Source: Anaeramoeba flamelloides (lineage: Eukaryota > Metamonada > Anaeramoebidae). Taken from it: a DNA stretch of 64,000 nucleotides. Made by a program: the position numbers and the translations under genes. A model generated the notes under the pieces. The model saw only the letters and a program-made list of their open reading frames with translations. It had not been told where the DNA came from and did no database searches. Shown piece after piece: positions 37,933-50,601 of the stretch (position 1 is the first letter of the stretch; each line of letters opens with the position of its first letter). The DNA is taken from contig JANTQA010000023.1 of assembly GCA_027625915.1 (NCBI GenBank), positions 12,772,001-12,836,000 on the forward strand, given 5' to 3'.

Positions 37933-40900
37933 TAGTGATTCGGTAAATTAGTTATTTCTGATTGTTTTGGGTGAAAGGGGTTTGGAAATTGGTTTTGATG
38001 GGGTATTTGGTTTTTTCAGAAAAAGAAAAGCACAAAAAAGAAGAAAAAAAAGTTAAAAAATAAAAAGATTCTTTTTTAAATTGACTAGAATATTAGAAAA
38101 ATTCTGGTGACTCTTTGGAAAATTCTAACACTTTGAAAATGAAATTATTCGCTCTGAATCACTCTCCAAATTTTTTTCGAGAAACGATAAAAAATATCAT
38201 CAAAAAGTTGATTATTTTGGGATTGTTAAACAGATAGTTGAGCAAATAAACCCTTAAAATAAAAGTGTTTTGTGACAAACCTTGGCTAATGTCGTTTCAT
38301 TTTGAAAAAGTGGAAAAAGAACATAAGTGAAAAATGATTCTTAATTCCTCACCCTAATAGAACTTGAAAATGAAAAGAAAGCTTATTAATAAATGAAAAA
38401 ATAAATAAATAAAGACTTAAAGGAGGAAATATTTAACAAAATATCAGTTTTTTAAAATACTATATCTTGATAAGGATTTTAATTTGATTGATCAATTTCT
38501 GGTATTTGAATTACAAGTGAATATTTTTGCTTTATTTTCATGTCCTTTTTATAACTGGATATCTTTAAATGACAATCTACTTCTTTGAAAACTCTTTTGG
38601 TAAAGGAAAAGGAAAATTTTGTGAAAATATTTTCCGATTTATAATTCAAAAACCACAATACAAGGAAAATTTTAACTCCTAACATTTTTGTTAGCTAAAC
38701 TACACATTGGATTTCAGTTATACTTCTTTTATAAATTATTTTTTCAAAGTTATGATAATTTTATGTAAAAAAAAAAAAATAGCTATTAAACTCATTAAAA
38801 TCCAAATGTCCCCCTTTTCAAAAATACCAACTTTTGAAAAAAACACCTATTTTTGGGGTATTTTTTTATTGAAAAAAGTTCCAATGAACGAATTTTTGAT
38901 TTAACAACAAGATTGAAAAAAGAATAAAAGTTAAAAGCATTTGCAGAAAAAAACAGGGAATGTATATAAAAACTCAAACATGGGAAAAAATAAAATGATA
39001 AAAAATATTTGAAAAATAGAAAAAAAATCAGTTTTTCAATTTAATTTAGCAATTATCTTTTGATCGAAATAATTTGTGCTATTTTTTAAATTGAAAAAAT
39101 TTGCTTCTTTTTAGACTATTAAAAAAATATATTTAAATTATCTCCCCTTACTAAGTCAAATAAAAATTTCAAAAATTTTACAATTAAAAATGAAAAAAAT
39201 ATTACCGAAAAATTAAATTTTTTTTTCAATTCCCTTTAATATCTATTAAAGTTGCCGACCTTTTTGAAAATTGTTATGTATAAGAATATTTATTATGTGA
39301 GTGTATTTCAAAAATACAAAATTTAGAGATTTCTTTGAAAAATCATTTTCCATACCATGCAGTTTCAAAAATTTGTGGAAAAAATTGACTATTTTTTAGA
39401 TCTCCAAAAGAACCAACAATTTCGATATAAAATAGATTTAAATTGTGTTTATTGGTTCGATTGAAAATAATATAATGGATTATTATTTGAAGTTAATTGA
39501 TTTCTTCTTTTTATTGATTTTACTTTTCATTTTCAGTAATATACCCAATTTAAAACCGTGCTGAACTTTTTTTTCCCTGTTTTACTTTTTTTCAGGAATG
39601 GTAATTTCTCACACATTACTTAAAACAAAAGTAAAAAATCAAGATTTAAATTGTTTTTTTGTTGATTTGATTGAAAATAGTAAAATGATTTATTTTTTTA
39701 CTGATATTTAAATTATAAATAGTAAAAATATCAACATCATCCAGACTTTTCTTTTTTAAACCAGAGATCTCAAATTCCAAACTATTTCTTTGAGAACCAA
39801 ATTTAGTCGAGAAAAATATTAAAAAGGAAGTGAAAATTTTTTCCCATTAATAATTCTAAGACCAATATGAATTATCAAATCAAGTTAATTTATTTCCTCT
39901 ATAAATTGATTTTACTTTGTGTTTTTAGGATGGTCAACAATTACAAATTGTGTTGGACTGTGTTAAACAGTGAAACTTTTTTTCGAAAAATTTATTAAGG
40001 CTTATCTGAATTTAAGATTCGAGTGATCTAAAATTCAATGTTATAAATCAAAAAACTGGTTTCCAAAAATTCCAGTCAAAAGAAAGACAAAATATTGCAA
40101 ATTTTAGGTTTTTAAGTATTTTTTAATAAATTCAACCTTTTCTAATTTTCCTTTTTGTGTTGTTTGGATTCATTCGGTTCGTCATCTTTTGGTTTTTTTT
40201 TTGTTGTTTGGGGGGGGGTAAAAGGAATAAAAAATCATTATCAAAATGAATATACTTGTACATTTTTAGATCTAAAACAAACTTGTTCATGATCAGATCT
40301 TGGACGAATTTGAACTATAATTAATTAAAGTGACTGAAGAGAATTAAATGCAACTGATACCATTTGAAACCAACTATCATGGACCAAAACAGCCTTTTTA
40401 GATAATATATACTTTTGGTTTCTTTGCTGGGATTTTTCATAAACAAGATTTGGGAAACTTGCAAAAAAAAGTAATATTAAAAAAAAAAAAGTAAAGCAAC
40501 AAAAAGAATTTTTGGAAAACCAATTCTTATTCTTAAAAAATCATCAGTTTATAGATTCAGTCAAACCATAAATTCATAAATTCTAAACTTAACAAGTGAC
40601 TTATTCCATTTGATCTATATATGGTCAAATATTTAGATCTCTTTATTAAAACAAATTTAAGATGGTGATCCAATAAATTCCACATAAAAAGAATGAACCA
40701 CCAACTCATTCAACACTTATGGTGAAAAAAAAACAGGTTTAAAAACCAAGATTTTACTATTTCTTTGTATTTTCTTTCTCTCTTACATTTCAATCTTATC
40801 AATTTCTTTTTATTTTCTTTATTAAAAAATATTTTTTCTTTTTATTTTTTAAAACAAAGCTCTCATATTTGTAATAATCTTTTCTAAATTATATCTAGGA

Positions 40901-42906
40901 TAAAAAAAAATCTATTTAAATTCGGAATTTCAGATAGTGTCGTAGAGTACCTTTAAGTGTCTAAGTTTTTCTGTAGTTTTCTGTTTTATTTGTTAAGTTT
41001 TCTAGGTTTTTTTGAGGTTTTCTATTTTATTAGTAATATCTATTGATTTTCATTAGCTTTTTTTGAGTTTTCTATTTATTTGTGAAGTGTTCTATTTTTT
41101 TTTTACTTTTTGAAATAAACAAAAAATTTTAATAAATTTTCGGTTTAATCCGAAAAGTAAAAAAAACCTAAAGAAAATCAATAGATTTTCGAAATAAAAT
41201 ATAAAACCTCAAAAAAACCTCGAACACTTCACAAATAAATAGAAGACTCAAAAACCTAACGAAAATCTATTGATTTTCTAAATAAATAGTAAACTAAATA
41301 AAAAAATAAAGGTGTTTTTCAAAATTTAAAAGAATAGAGTAAAACCTTTGTGTTTACTCAATTATTTTAAATGCTGGAGGGGCTTATGGCGATTTTTTTA
41401 ATTTGAAAAATAAAATGTAAATTAAATAAAATTTCGATTTGTTTCTTAAATTAAAAAAAAATCTAACAACTGAAAGAGGAAATTAATTTTCTCCCTTCAA
41501 AATAAAAAAAAAATAAGAAAATTATTAACTTAATTTTATCTAAAAAACTAAGTTATTTTTTTCTAGTTTTATATTGGAAACATGTGAAATTTTTAATTAT
41601 CAATAAATACTCAAATTATTAATACTTTAAATCGTGTTATTTCTTCCATTTCTTAAGTTAAAACATAAATTTCAAAAAAAATATCTTTTCAAGGATGAAA
41701 GTAGGTTTCTTTATATTTTAAAAAAATAGTAATTATTAAAAATAATTAGAACCATCCCAAAGGTACAAACTTTTAGGGAAATTAACTTTTAAAAAAATGT
41801 CCAAAAAATGTACTTTAATTAATAGCGTTTTTGTACCTTAATTTTTTTTCAAATTTTATTCTCAGAGTTCCCAAAATTATTCCATTTGAGCAATTTTTAG
41901 AATCACAAAAACTTAAAATTTGGAATCATAATCTGATAATAATTCAAAATAAATTTTGATCAAACATATTCCACTTGCTAAAGTCTCTTTGAAGTATAAA
42001 TTTTCCAAAATATTTAAAATTTATTTTATTCTGATTTTCAATTAATCAAAAAAAGAATTTCTTTATTTGGTTCCAAAACTCTCTTAAAAAAAAAAAAAAT
42101 ATTTTTATTTCATTTCAAAATAATATAATTTTCAAATCAGAATAAACTTAAAAAAATCATAATTGAAGAAAAGATGATTAAAACTAAAATACCAACAAGA
42201 ATAACCTCAAATATTTATTTTTTTTGAGAAATATTAAATACTTTGAAAAAATAAAAAACAAAATTATTAATTATTAAATTTTGAGAATGATGTGATTCCA
42301 TTAAAACCGAACGAAAACAAGAAATGAATTGATACTTGCTATTGGAATCAAAAAAAGAAACAACTAATTCGATGGAATTAAAAAAACGAATTATTTGAAT
42401 ATATTTTCAAAAAAAAAGAATCAAAAAGTGAACTCGGTTTATTCCTTAAACGCTATGTTTACTGTTTTTTTTTTGATATAAGGCTAATTTGCAATATTTC
42501 TTAGCTTATAAAAGAATATTATTAATTACATTAAATAGCCGATAATAGATTAATTTTGAAGATTCCAAAACAAATTCTTCAACAATCATGAGTATACCAA
42601 ATCCATTTAGCATTTTTTACTTTTTCATAAAAAAAATATACTACTTATACTTGATCTCTTGTTTCGTAATAATTATATATTTACGTTTATTGATCAAAAA
42701 TAAAATCCATTAAAAATCAAATAAGCGAAATAAAAAAGAAAAAATCAATCTTGATTTTATTAATAAACAACAACAATAATAATAATTGAAGAAAACGATT
42801 TTAAAAAAAAAAACATAATATCGATTTTACACAAAACCTAATTAATATTAAAAAGAAAAGTAAAAAAAAAAAAAAGAAAAGAAAGAAAAGAAAAGAATAA
42901 TTATAA
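37933..42906. other. 5 kb gene-free region
   Basis: This lies upstream of the RCC1-BTB gene and downstream of the LRR-BTB gene. It contains a G9 run (40210-40218), a foldback element at 40960 and a fragment at 39823-39866 of the repeat seen at 50602. I see no convincing exon. Confidence 0.55.
40960..41470. repeat. Foldback repeat built of AATCAATAGATTTTCG / AGGTTTTTTTGAGG units
   Basis: Two long arms (about 40970-41100 and 41140-41310) are imperfect reverse complements. Each is itself made of repeated AATCAATAGATTTTC and GAGGTTTTCTATTTTATT blocks. It is preceded by CGTAGAGTACC and followed by AGAATAGAGTAAAACC...ACTCAATTAT. All three parts recur in another order at 63345-63690. Its right end also matches the palindrome at 21961. 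Confidence 0.6.
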
Positions 42907-45900
42907 TTATTTTTTCAGATGTTTAGCAATTTTTTTTAACAAATGTTGTAATTTACAATCATTACTGAGCATATAATAATCATGTGCATCTTGTAAATCT
43001 TTTAAAATTAATTTGGGGATTTCATCATTATTTCTAAATTCAATTTTTCCCAAATAAAAGAATCTAATGAGCACACGTAAGCTAGTTACTGATTTTTCTG
43101 TATAATCGTGAACATGAGAAACCATATCTGAAATGGTATTAAACAAATTTCTAAAGAGTCCGCTTCTTGCCTGTAAAACGAATTTGTGTATTTTAATTTG
43201 TGTATCTTGGTCTGCGATCAATCTAAAGTCTTTCGATTGGTGGTTGTTAAACAGGTGGACGAATTCCTTTTGGATGGTTTTACTTAACGGATTTTTGATT
43301 TGGAAGAGCTTGCAGGCCCGTTTTAATAAGATGATGTTTGAAGATGTGCCCGTGTAGACCCAGGACAAAAATTCGTTTGCTAATTCAAAATTGTTTTCTT
43401 TTTCCAAAATTAATTTAACCTTGACGGGATCACAATAGGCTCTTTGTTGTATCCAAAATTTATGGCAACCAATATCGCATATTTTGAAATCGCAGAGTTG
43501 CTTTGTTCTCCAAAAGTTATAGACATCCGAAGTGCAGCCATTATTCTGTATTGAGCTATTTCTCGCGTTTTTCGCGCGCATTAATAATATGTGGTTTCTT
43601 AAATTACTATTCAAAGCCAGTTTTATTCTAATTGTTAAAAGCCGATTACGGTCCAAAAACTTATTTAAAACGTTGGCCTCGTTGATGTGTATTGGGGAAG
43701 AATGCTCATAAAGATTAATTTTACGCAGGCTAGTATGCCCCCGGCAGGCGCCCGATAACGATTTTAAGCATTCCAGATCCAAGCTATTATCCTGCAAACT
43801 GAGGTTGGTGAGCTGGCTTTGCTTGGCAATCCATTTTGACAATTCTTCGATCCCCTCGTGGCTAATGTTATTATTGTCGAAAGAAATTGATCTTAGGAGA
43901 ATATTTTCATGCGGCAGCGAATTCAAAATTTTGCTTAACCCTTTGTTACCAAAATTGTTATTGTTTAATTTCAGATGTAAAATAGTCGCCAGTTCAGGGA
44001 AAATGAATTCTAAAGCCTCGATGCTATTCAGTGGCGAGGATTTGCAGATCCCGTTGAGCGACAAATGGGTCATTTGCGAATTTTCGGAGATGGACTTTAA
44101 TATGATCACTAATGGATTGTTTTGGATTTTTAAATTTTTAAAAGTTTTCAATGTTTCATTGTTTTTTAAATTTTCTAAATTTGATGCAAAGTTATAACGC
44201 CGATTTTTCTGAAGATTATTATAAATGGAATTTTCATCATATTTAACAATAATCCTAGACAAATCAATTTTTCTAAGTGAATTGTGTACCCTTAGGGCAG
44301 CAGCCAATTCTATTGCTGCACGGATGGAAAAAATGCATCCAGAGAGCTTTAAATTTGTAATGGAGCAATTGCCTTTTAACCCTACAAAGAATTGATACCC
44401 TTCGTTATCATTATTGAAATCAATAGTAGATAAATCTAACCTTTGGATTCGATTTATTTTATTCATTAAAAAGTCTTTATAAATTTTGATCGTCATCTCA
44501 TCACACCCCTCACATCTCATTCTTAAATTAAATTTTAAATAATCTTTTTTTTGATTTAAATCTTGGCTATGGGTTTTTAAGGTTTTTTTTTTTAATAGCG
44601 GGGGGATGAGTTTTTGATTTAATGGGAAACTTTTCCTTTTCATTTTCTTTTTTTTGTTTTTGCTATTATTTTTGTTTTTATTTTTGTTTTCATTTTTGTT
44701 TTTATTTTTGTTTTTATTTCCATTTTGATTTCCATTTTGATTTTCATTTTTATTTTCATCTTCATATTCGTCTTCGTCTTCGCTTTCAGATTCACGGTCA
44801 GATTCACTGTCAGATTCACTTTCAGAATAATAATCTTCATAATTATCAAATTCTTGTGAATTTTCATAATTAATGAAACTTGCTTTTATAAGTTCGTCAT
44901 AGTCGTCTTTATCTCTTTCTTTTTCTTTTTCTTTCAATAATAAAAAATCTGATAAGACATGTTCATGTTCTTTCACATTTTTATTTCCATAATCTGTTCC
45001 ACGTTCGTGTTCGTTTTCATTCCCACTCATAAACTTGGTATCACTATTCTTAATATGGTCACCGTTTCCACGATTCTTATGATTGCTTATGATAATAATT
45101 TTATTTTTATTTAATTTTTGATTACCAGACCGATTTCTATTATTATCATTTTGATAATTGTATTCATTATCGAATTCAAGATCACCATTGTTTCCATTCG
45201 TAAGATTGGTTTTTTGATCACCATTGATGGCTAAGCATAGAATCTTAATTCCCTTTTTCGTGAATTGATGGTACAATAAAGATAATTCAATAAATGCTTT
45301 ACAAGTACGGATAACTTCTGCAAAATGGTTGGCACAAGAGTTGTCTATTTGGCAAAAGTTCATTTCTAATTTCTTTAGTTTTGGGTGGCTGTATAACCTG
45401 CAAAGCAATTTACACCAAATCTTTGGGAAAACTTCATAATTTTTGGATAATTTTAATTCGCAAATGGAAGTGTTCCCCTTGAGTGCGACTGTGAGTTGCT
45501 TCACTTTGCTGTTACAAAGCCCAGAGTTGCTTAAATCAAAGATTTGTAGGGTTGTGTTTTGCGACCACCCACTGCACAGGTGGCGAAACGACTCCCCCCC
45601 AAGGTCCCTGGGGTTGAGTGTAAATTCAATGAGGGAATGGGTCTTTGCAATTAAATTGCCAAATTTCTTTTTCGATGTCAGTCTTGGATCACTCAAGGAG
45701 CCCAAATTTAAATGCTTTAAAGAGCATCCCTTTGACAAGATCGACACACACAAGGAGCCAACACCCGTTTCCGTTAACACACACCGATCCAGATCCAAGG
45801 ATGTTAAAGTGGAATTGTTTGTCAACAATTGTTTGAAAAACTCTGCAGAACTTTCTCCAAAGTCGTACCTTCGAATGGTAAGCTTTCGAATATTGCACAC

Positions 45901-46230
45901 CTTTGAAGAAATTCTTTTTGCGATCTTGATTAAATGTTCCCCTCTCCCTCTGTTGTCAGAAAGATCCAATGTCCTCAAAGTCGTGTTTGTTTTGAGCATC
46001 GTCGAGATTAATTTGTTCTCATCAGAACCAATAAACAACCGAGAGAGATCCAATGTGTCCGTCGAACTATTGTTTGAAGTTAGCTGTTCCAAAATTGTTA
46101 GTAATGTTGGGGAAAACTTTTCAACCACCCCTCCTCCAAAAGACTGCAGAATCGGGATCAGCGGCGAGTCTTCATTGAAATGTTCTAAATTATTTTCAAT
46201 TAAAAATTCTTTTGGATTTTGTTTGTTCAT
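42907..46230 (-). CDS. Leucine-rich-repeat protein with C-terminal tandem BTB domains
   Basis: This is a single-exon frame of 1,107 residues from ATG (MNKQNPKEFL). Residues of about 55-330 are ribonuclease-inhibitor-type leucine-rich repeats (TLRTLDLSDN, TLTSLDLDRC, SLKHLNLGSL). Residues 350-540 are a low-complexity Asn/Lys/Asp/Glu and Ser-Glu linker. A second LRR block follows at about 567-845 (RIQRLDLSTI, SLRKIDLSRI, QLTNLSLQDN). The C-terminus (about 900-1100) holds a degenerate BTB and a second BTB (IHKFVLQARSGLF...LIRFFYLGKIEF). Both align with the BTB pair of the RCC1-BTB protein at 31031-37932. LRRs are probable ligand-binding surfaces and the BTB pair a probable dimerisation or cullin-3-binding platform, by family analogy. 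The coding region is visibly less AT-rich than its flanks. Confidence 0.85.
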   Translation of the reverse strand: MNKQNPKEFLIENNLEHFNEDSPLIPILQSFGGGVVEKFSPTLLTILEQLTSNNSSTDTLDLSRLFIGSDENKLISTMLKTNTTLRTLDLSDNRGRGEHLIKIAKRISSKVCNIRKLTIRRYDFGESSAEFFKQLLTNNSTLTSLDLDRCVLTETGVGSLCVSILSKGCSLKHLNLGSLSDPRLTSKKKFGNLIAKTHSLIEFTLNPRDLGGESFRHLCSGWSQNTTLQIFDLSNSGLCNSKVKQLTVALKGNTSICELKLSKNYEVFPKIWCKLLCRLYSHPKLKKLEMNFCQIDNSCANHFAEVIRTCKAFIELSLLYHQFTKKGIKILCLAINGDQKTNLTNGNNGDLEFDNEYNYQNDNNRNRSGNQKLNKNKIIIISNHKNRGNGDHIKNSDTKFMSGNENEHERGTDYGNKNVKEHEHVLSDFLLLKEKEKERDKDDYDELIKASFINYENSQEFDNYEDYYSESESDSESDRESESEDEDEYEDENKNENQNGNQNGNKNKNKNKNENKNKNKNNSKNKKKKMKRKSFPLNQKLIPPLLKKKTLKTHSQDLNQKKDYLKFNLRMRCEGCDEMTIKIYKDFLMNKINRIQRLDLSTIDFNNDNEGYQFFVGLKGNCSITNLKLSGCIFSIRAAIELAAALRVHNSLRKIDLSRIIVKYDENSIYNNLQKNRRYNFASNLENLKNNETLKTFKNLKIQNNPLVIILKSISENSQMTHLSLNGICKSSPLNSIEALEFIFPELATILHLKLNNNNFGNKGLSKILNSLPHENILLRSISFDNNNISHEGIEELSKWIAKQSQLTNLSLQDNSLDLECLKSLSGACRGHTSLRKINLYEHSSPIHINEANVLNKFLDRNRLLTIRIKLALNSNLRNHILLMRAKNARNSSIQNNGCTSDVYNFWRTKQLCDFKICDIGCHKFWIQQRAYCDPVKVKLILEKENNFELANEFLSWVYTGTSSNIILLKRACKLFQIKNPLSKTIQKEFVHLFNNHQSKDFRLIADQDTQIKIHKFVLQARSGLFRNLFNTISDMVSHVHDYTEKSVTSLRVLIRFFYLGKIEFRNNDEIPKLILKDLQDAHDYYMLSNDCKLQHLLKKIAKHLKK

Positions 46231-46969
46231 TCTGCGTTTGTGTTTGGTTGTTTGTTCTTTTTTTTATCTCGTTTGTAATTTTTTTGTTACTATTTATTAT
46301 TGTTTATTTTTAGTTTTTTGACAAACAAAAAGAGTGAAAAATTTGAAAAAATGGTTTTTGGTAAATGTGAACCCAAAAATGAAAGAGAAATTTTTTTTCT
46401 CAAATTTTTACTACTAAATGTAGAGAATTTGATAGCCTTGTATTTTTTTCAAATTAATAAAGATTTTAATCATTTTCATGTATTAAATAAGAATGGATTT
46501 ATTATAAAAAAGTGGGTATTTTTTTTTTCAGGAGATTGGCAGTATTAAAACCTTTTTAAGAGTTATATACTTTTGTAATCTGTGAACTTTTTTTAAATAT
46601 CCTTTTTTTATAGCTCCGGCTTCTGCATTACATTTTGAGATTATGGTCCCCGTTTTATTAAAATACAAAACTTTGAAAAATTCTTTAATTCTTATAAAAG
46701 TTTTCATTTTTTTGAAAATTGAAAACTTGATTGAAGTTTTAAAAAGGTCTTTACATTTTTAAAACATGGGTAGTAAATTTATTTTCGGATTATGAAAATT
46801 GATAAGAGATCCCATGGTATTTATTTATTGATTAAACTGCTAATTTAATATCTTTCATGAGTTCTTTAAATTTAATAGATTTCTTTCAAATGGGGAATCA
46901 ATTATTTTGACAAATTAAAAAAGTAAATGAATATTTTTGATGAAAAGAGTTGTCATTGATAATAAGATA

Positions 46970-47163
46970 ATCAGTTCCACTTTTAAGACACAATATTTCA
47001 AAGAAATTAATAAAATAAAAATTCTCAAATTAAGGCTCATTTATTGGAAGAATTTATATATACAGATTATTTTTCTAGAATTCGAATTTTGTGTATTAAT
47101 TTGGGATGATTATTGTTTTGTAAATTTCGTTGAAAGTTTGTTTCTTAAAAGAGGAGTTAACTG
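46970..47163. mobile_element. Mariner-like palindromic MITE, copy 3
   Basis: TA flanks 46968-46969 and 47164-47165. The left end has TCAGTTCCACTTTTAAGACA and the right end CTTAAAAGAGGAGTTAACTG. It is more diverged than copies 1 and 2, and only about 520 bp from copy 4. Confidence 0.7.
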
Positions 47164-47680
47164 TATAATTTATCTTACAGTTTTAGGGTAATTATTGTAG
47201 ATTATTATTTCCTATAAAATACCCAAAATTATCAAAGTAGAACACAATAAACAACGAGTAATATATAAAAAAAGATTAAGTATAATAACGCACAATATTT
47301 TTTTTTCCAGCTTCTGTAATAATCTAAAAAATATATTTGTCTTATATTCAAAGGTTTTGCCTTTTAAAAAAAATATTTTATTTTGGTACCTTTTTTGATT
47401 TATTAGAGTGTTGTTTAAAAGTATACAAATGTTAAAAATAAATAAAAAAAAAAATAATAAAATTACTAAAATTATTATTAGATGTTTTCGAAGATCCTTA
47501 CAATAAGTTTAATAAGTGGTACTTGAAAGTCCCCAATTAACTATTAATAACAATTTAATTTATAATTTTAATAAAATTAAGTTTTTGTATTTTTAAAATA
47601 ACTATAATTATAATTTTTTGTTTTTTCACTAAATTAGCCAAGTGTTAAACAAAAAAAAAACAACATATCAAAATTACTAC

Positions 47681-47874
47681 AGTCAGTTCCACTTACAAGA
47701 CATAAATTTTCAAAAAAAAATTAAGGCAGAGAAAGATTTCAAATTAAGCCTATTTTTTGCAATTTTTTTTAGAAAAAATATTTTACTAGATTTCGAATTT
47801 TGTTCCATAATTTGAGATTGTTTTTTTGCCTTAAGTTTTGTGAAAAGATTAGGTCTAAAAATTCGAACTGGTTG
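47681..47874. mobile_element. Mariner-like palindromic MITE, copy 4
   Basis: TA flanks 47679-47680 and 47875-47876. The left end CAGTCAGTTCCACTTACAAG gives the cleanest terminus of the family. The arms have decayed considerably, suggesting an older copy. Confidence 0.7.
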
Positions 47875-47897
47875 TAGATATATTATTTGGAAATGTA

Positions 47898-47909
47898 GGG
47901 GGGGGGGGG
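47898..47909 (+). repeat. G12 homopolymer
   Basis: Twelve consecutive G stand in strongly AT-rich DNA, 24 bases after the end of MITE copy 4. Confidence 0.9.
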
Positions 47910-50601
47910 TTATTTATTGTTACGCCTCTAAAAAAATGAATAATTTCTATTTTAAAGCATAATGTTGTCAAAATAATGTAAATAGAATAGTTTAATATAT
48001 GTTTTAGAATATAAAGCTTTTTTCTATTACATAGAATACTTATACATTAATCAATCGTGAATGATAATTAAACAGTGTATTGACTTCTTAAATTTCTATT
48101 GTGAAAAATGGAATTCAAAAAACAAAGGAACAAAGTGGAAAATTTACATCAAAAATTAGAGTCTAATTGTGTATAAATTTCCATATTCAAAAAAAATGAA
48201 AATTTTCGATAAAAATTTTTATATAATAAGAAAAATTTTGAACAAATTAGATTCAAAATTTAAATTTAACTTAAAAAATAAAGGGTTTTACCTTGTAATT
48301 TATTTAAATTTTGGTATCCCATTCGGTAGTGGATTGGATTTTATATTGGAAGAAGAAGAAAAAAATCATTGATTTTATTGTGTAACACTGTTAGAGTAGA
48401 CGGGGAGTGGATTATTTTGATCACGAAGTTTTGTTGGCCTCTGTATTTTTTAATTTTTGTTTAAATTTTTATAGTTGTTTCTTAATTTCAATAACTCTTT
48501 GGCTCTTTATTTTAATCTTTTGAGTTGATATACTTTGTTTTGACTTGATTTAAAAAAAAGATTTTAAAAATAAATTATAAAAAAAGAATTGGTTTTTTTT
48601 CAAATTTATTTATAACATCAACTATTTCTCAAAAAAACATCAATTTTTATCAATTCAGATATAAAATATTGGATATTGGATAAATCAAATGATTAATTAT
48701 TGTATCAATTTTGCGATTTAAAAAACTAACCTTTCTGTTTCTTCTTTTAATTTTAATAGAATACAACTTCTAAAAGAATTAATAAATATTGATATTCACA
48801 GCGGTTTTATTATAATATGGTTATCGTATGATTAATACTTGATAATACATGTACCCCAATCACTCTAATTTACAAATGTAATCAAAAAATCAAACCCCTT
48901 TTAATAATTACACTTCTTAAAACTTGTAAAAGGGTAACATAGGAATGAAATCCAATTTGGCCCATTTTTCTTTCTTGTAACTAATATTACATTCTCTAAC
49001 ATTAATTTCCAATCAGGAAATGAAAAAATCTACTTCTTTATTTCAAAATTCAATAAGGTTATGAAAAAGTCAACTTTAAAAAATTCAAATTTGAAAATAA
49101 TAAAAAAAAAAAATTCTAGTAATATAAGATCAGATGAAATATGTCTGAAAAAATTTTGTTATAAAATAAAATGTAATATTTTTGGTTTTAGAGACTCCCC
49201 TATATAAATTTTTTAATATTATAATTAAATAATCACTGTGTTAACCAATTTCAAATCAGATATTTGGTTAAATAATAAAAAAAAAAAAAAAAAACATTGG
49301 CTGGGAGGTTAAAGACAATTCATTGCTTGTTCTCATCCAAATTAAGAAGATAAAGAGGAAATAAATCTTTCAAAATATACTTTTTGTTCATTTTTTTTTT
49401 TTTTTCATTCATTGATTCCAACAAGTTTCTTTGGTTAGACGATCTTTCTTTTTTGGGATCAATAAGTAAAGATTTGTTTAAAACATACCTTCTCTTGGCT
49501 ATTAATTGATTTATAGATTGGGTAATTTAAAGTATATCTCAATTAAAGTACATAATTCAATTCAAAAAACAATTGATAAAACCAAAATTTTAATACTATT
49601 GCAGAGGAACTAACCCATGTTTTTTAGTTTAACCCATTATAAAAATTTAACTCATGCAAAAAATATTGACTGACTGTAGAAAGAAAAGAAAAATATCAAT
49701 TTGGTGGAAATAGTATATAAACTAGAAATAAGGTTCTCTAAATAAATTTTAAAAAAACAAGTATGAAGATATTGAAAGATTAAAATGTTATTTTTTGACA
49801 AAAAACAGTAGAACAAGATCATTTTTGGAATTTTTATATAAAAAGCCTTTAATCCCAGAAATTTTGTCAACAGACAAAATTTTTGAAACAAAAACAATTT
49901 AATATTATTGAACAAATGAATTAATCAAAGATCTAACCTCTAAAGTCAATTTAAATCTAAATCAAGAATGTGTATGTGCGTTCTGGTATTCAAATACCTA
50001 AGTTTGAAAAAAAAAACTACTGTGATCAAAATAATGCATGTACTATTACTATAATCGGTGTTTCAAAATATTATCCGTGCTTTTTTTTCTTCTTATTCCA
50101 AGGCAACATCCAATCTACTACCAAATAGTTTACCTTACCCCAAATCCATTTTGAAAGTAAACCCCTTGATGGTTTCAATAAATTTAAAATTATTCATTGC
50201 AATTTGTTGAAAATTTTCCATAATATTCTCAATTTTCTTGAATTTTTTTGTTTTTTTTTTCACAAAATTTTATACAAAATTTACTCTATTTTTTGAGATT
50301 AATTGTGAAATTTAATCTTTCATTTTTAGAATTATTTTTTCCAGAATTGAACTTTAAGAAACCAATACCATATTTTTTAGGGTTTATTATCAGTTTCTTT
50401 GATTGGTTAATGTATAAGTCTTCTAAAACAAAAAAACACAATTATTATTATGAACAACGCATTAAATTTTTTTGCGTGTTTTATTTTGACTACCGGTTAT
50501 TAAATTTTTATCATGGGTGAAAGGTTATCAACACGGGTTATTTTCACAACTGTAGTATTTGAGATTTAGAGTGCTATTTTTTCATCTCGTTCTTTTTGTT
50601 A

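Noticed and set aside
44622-44873. Overlapping open frames on both strands (Phe/Cys- and Lys/Met-rich)
   Set aside because: They are shadows of the Asn/Lys/Glu linker in the LRR-BTB gene, without independent protein-like features.
45443-46321. 292-residue plus-strand frame opposite the LRR-BTB gene
   Set aside because: It is antisense to a well-supported LRR coding region and has no recognisable domain. The length comes from the lower AT content there.
50248-50520. 90-residue plus-strand frame
   Set aside because: It is Phe/Leu/Lys-rich, as expected from AT-rich noncoding DNA; no motif or clear splice context.
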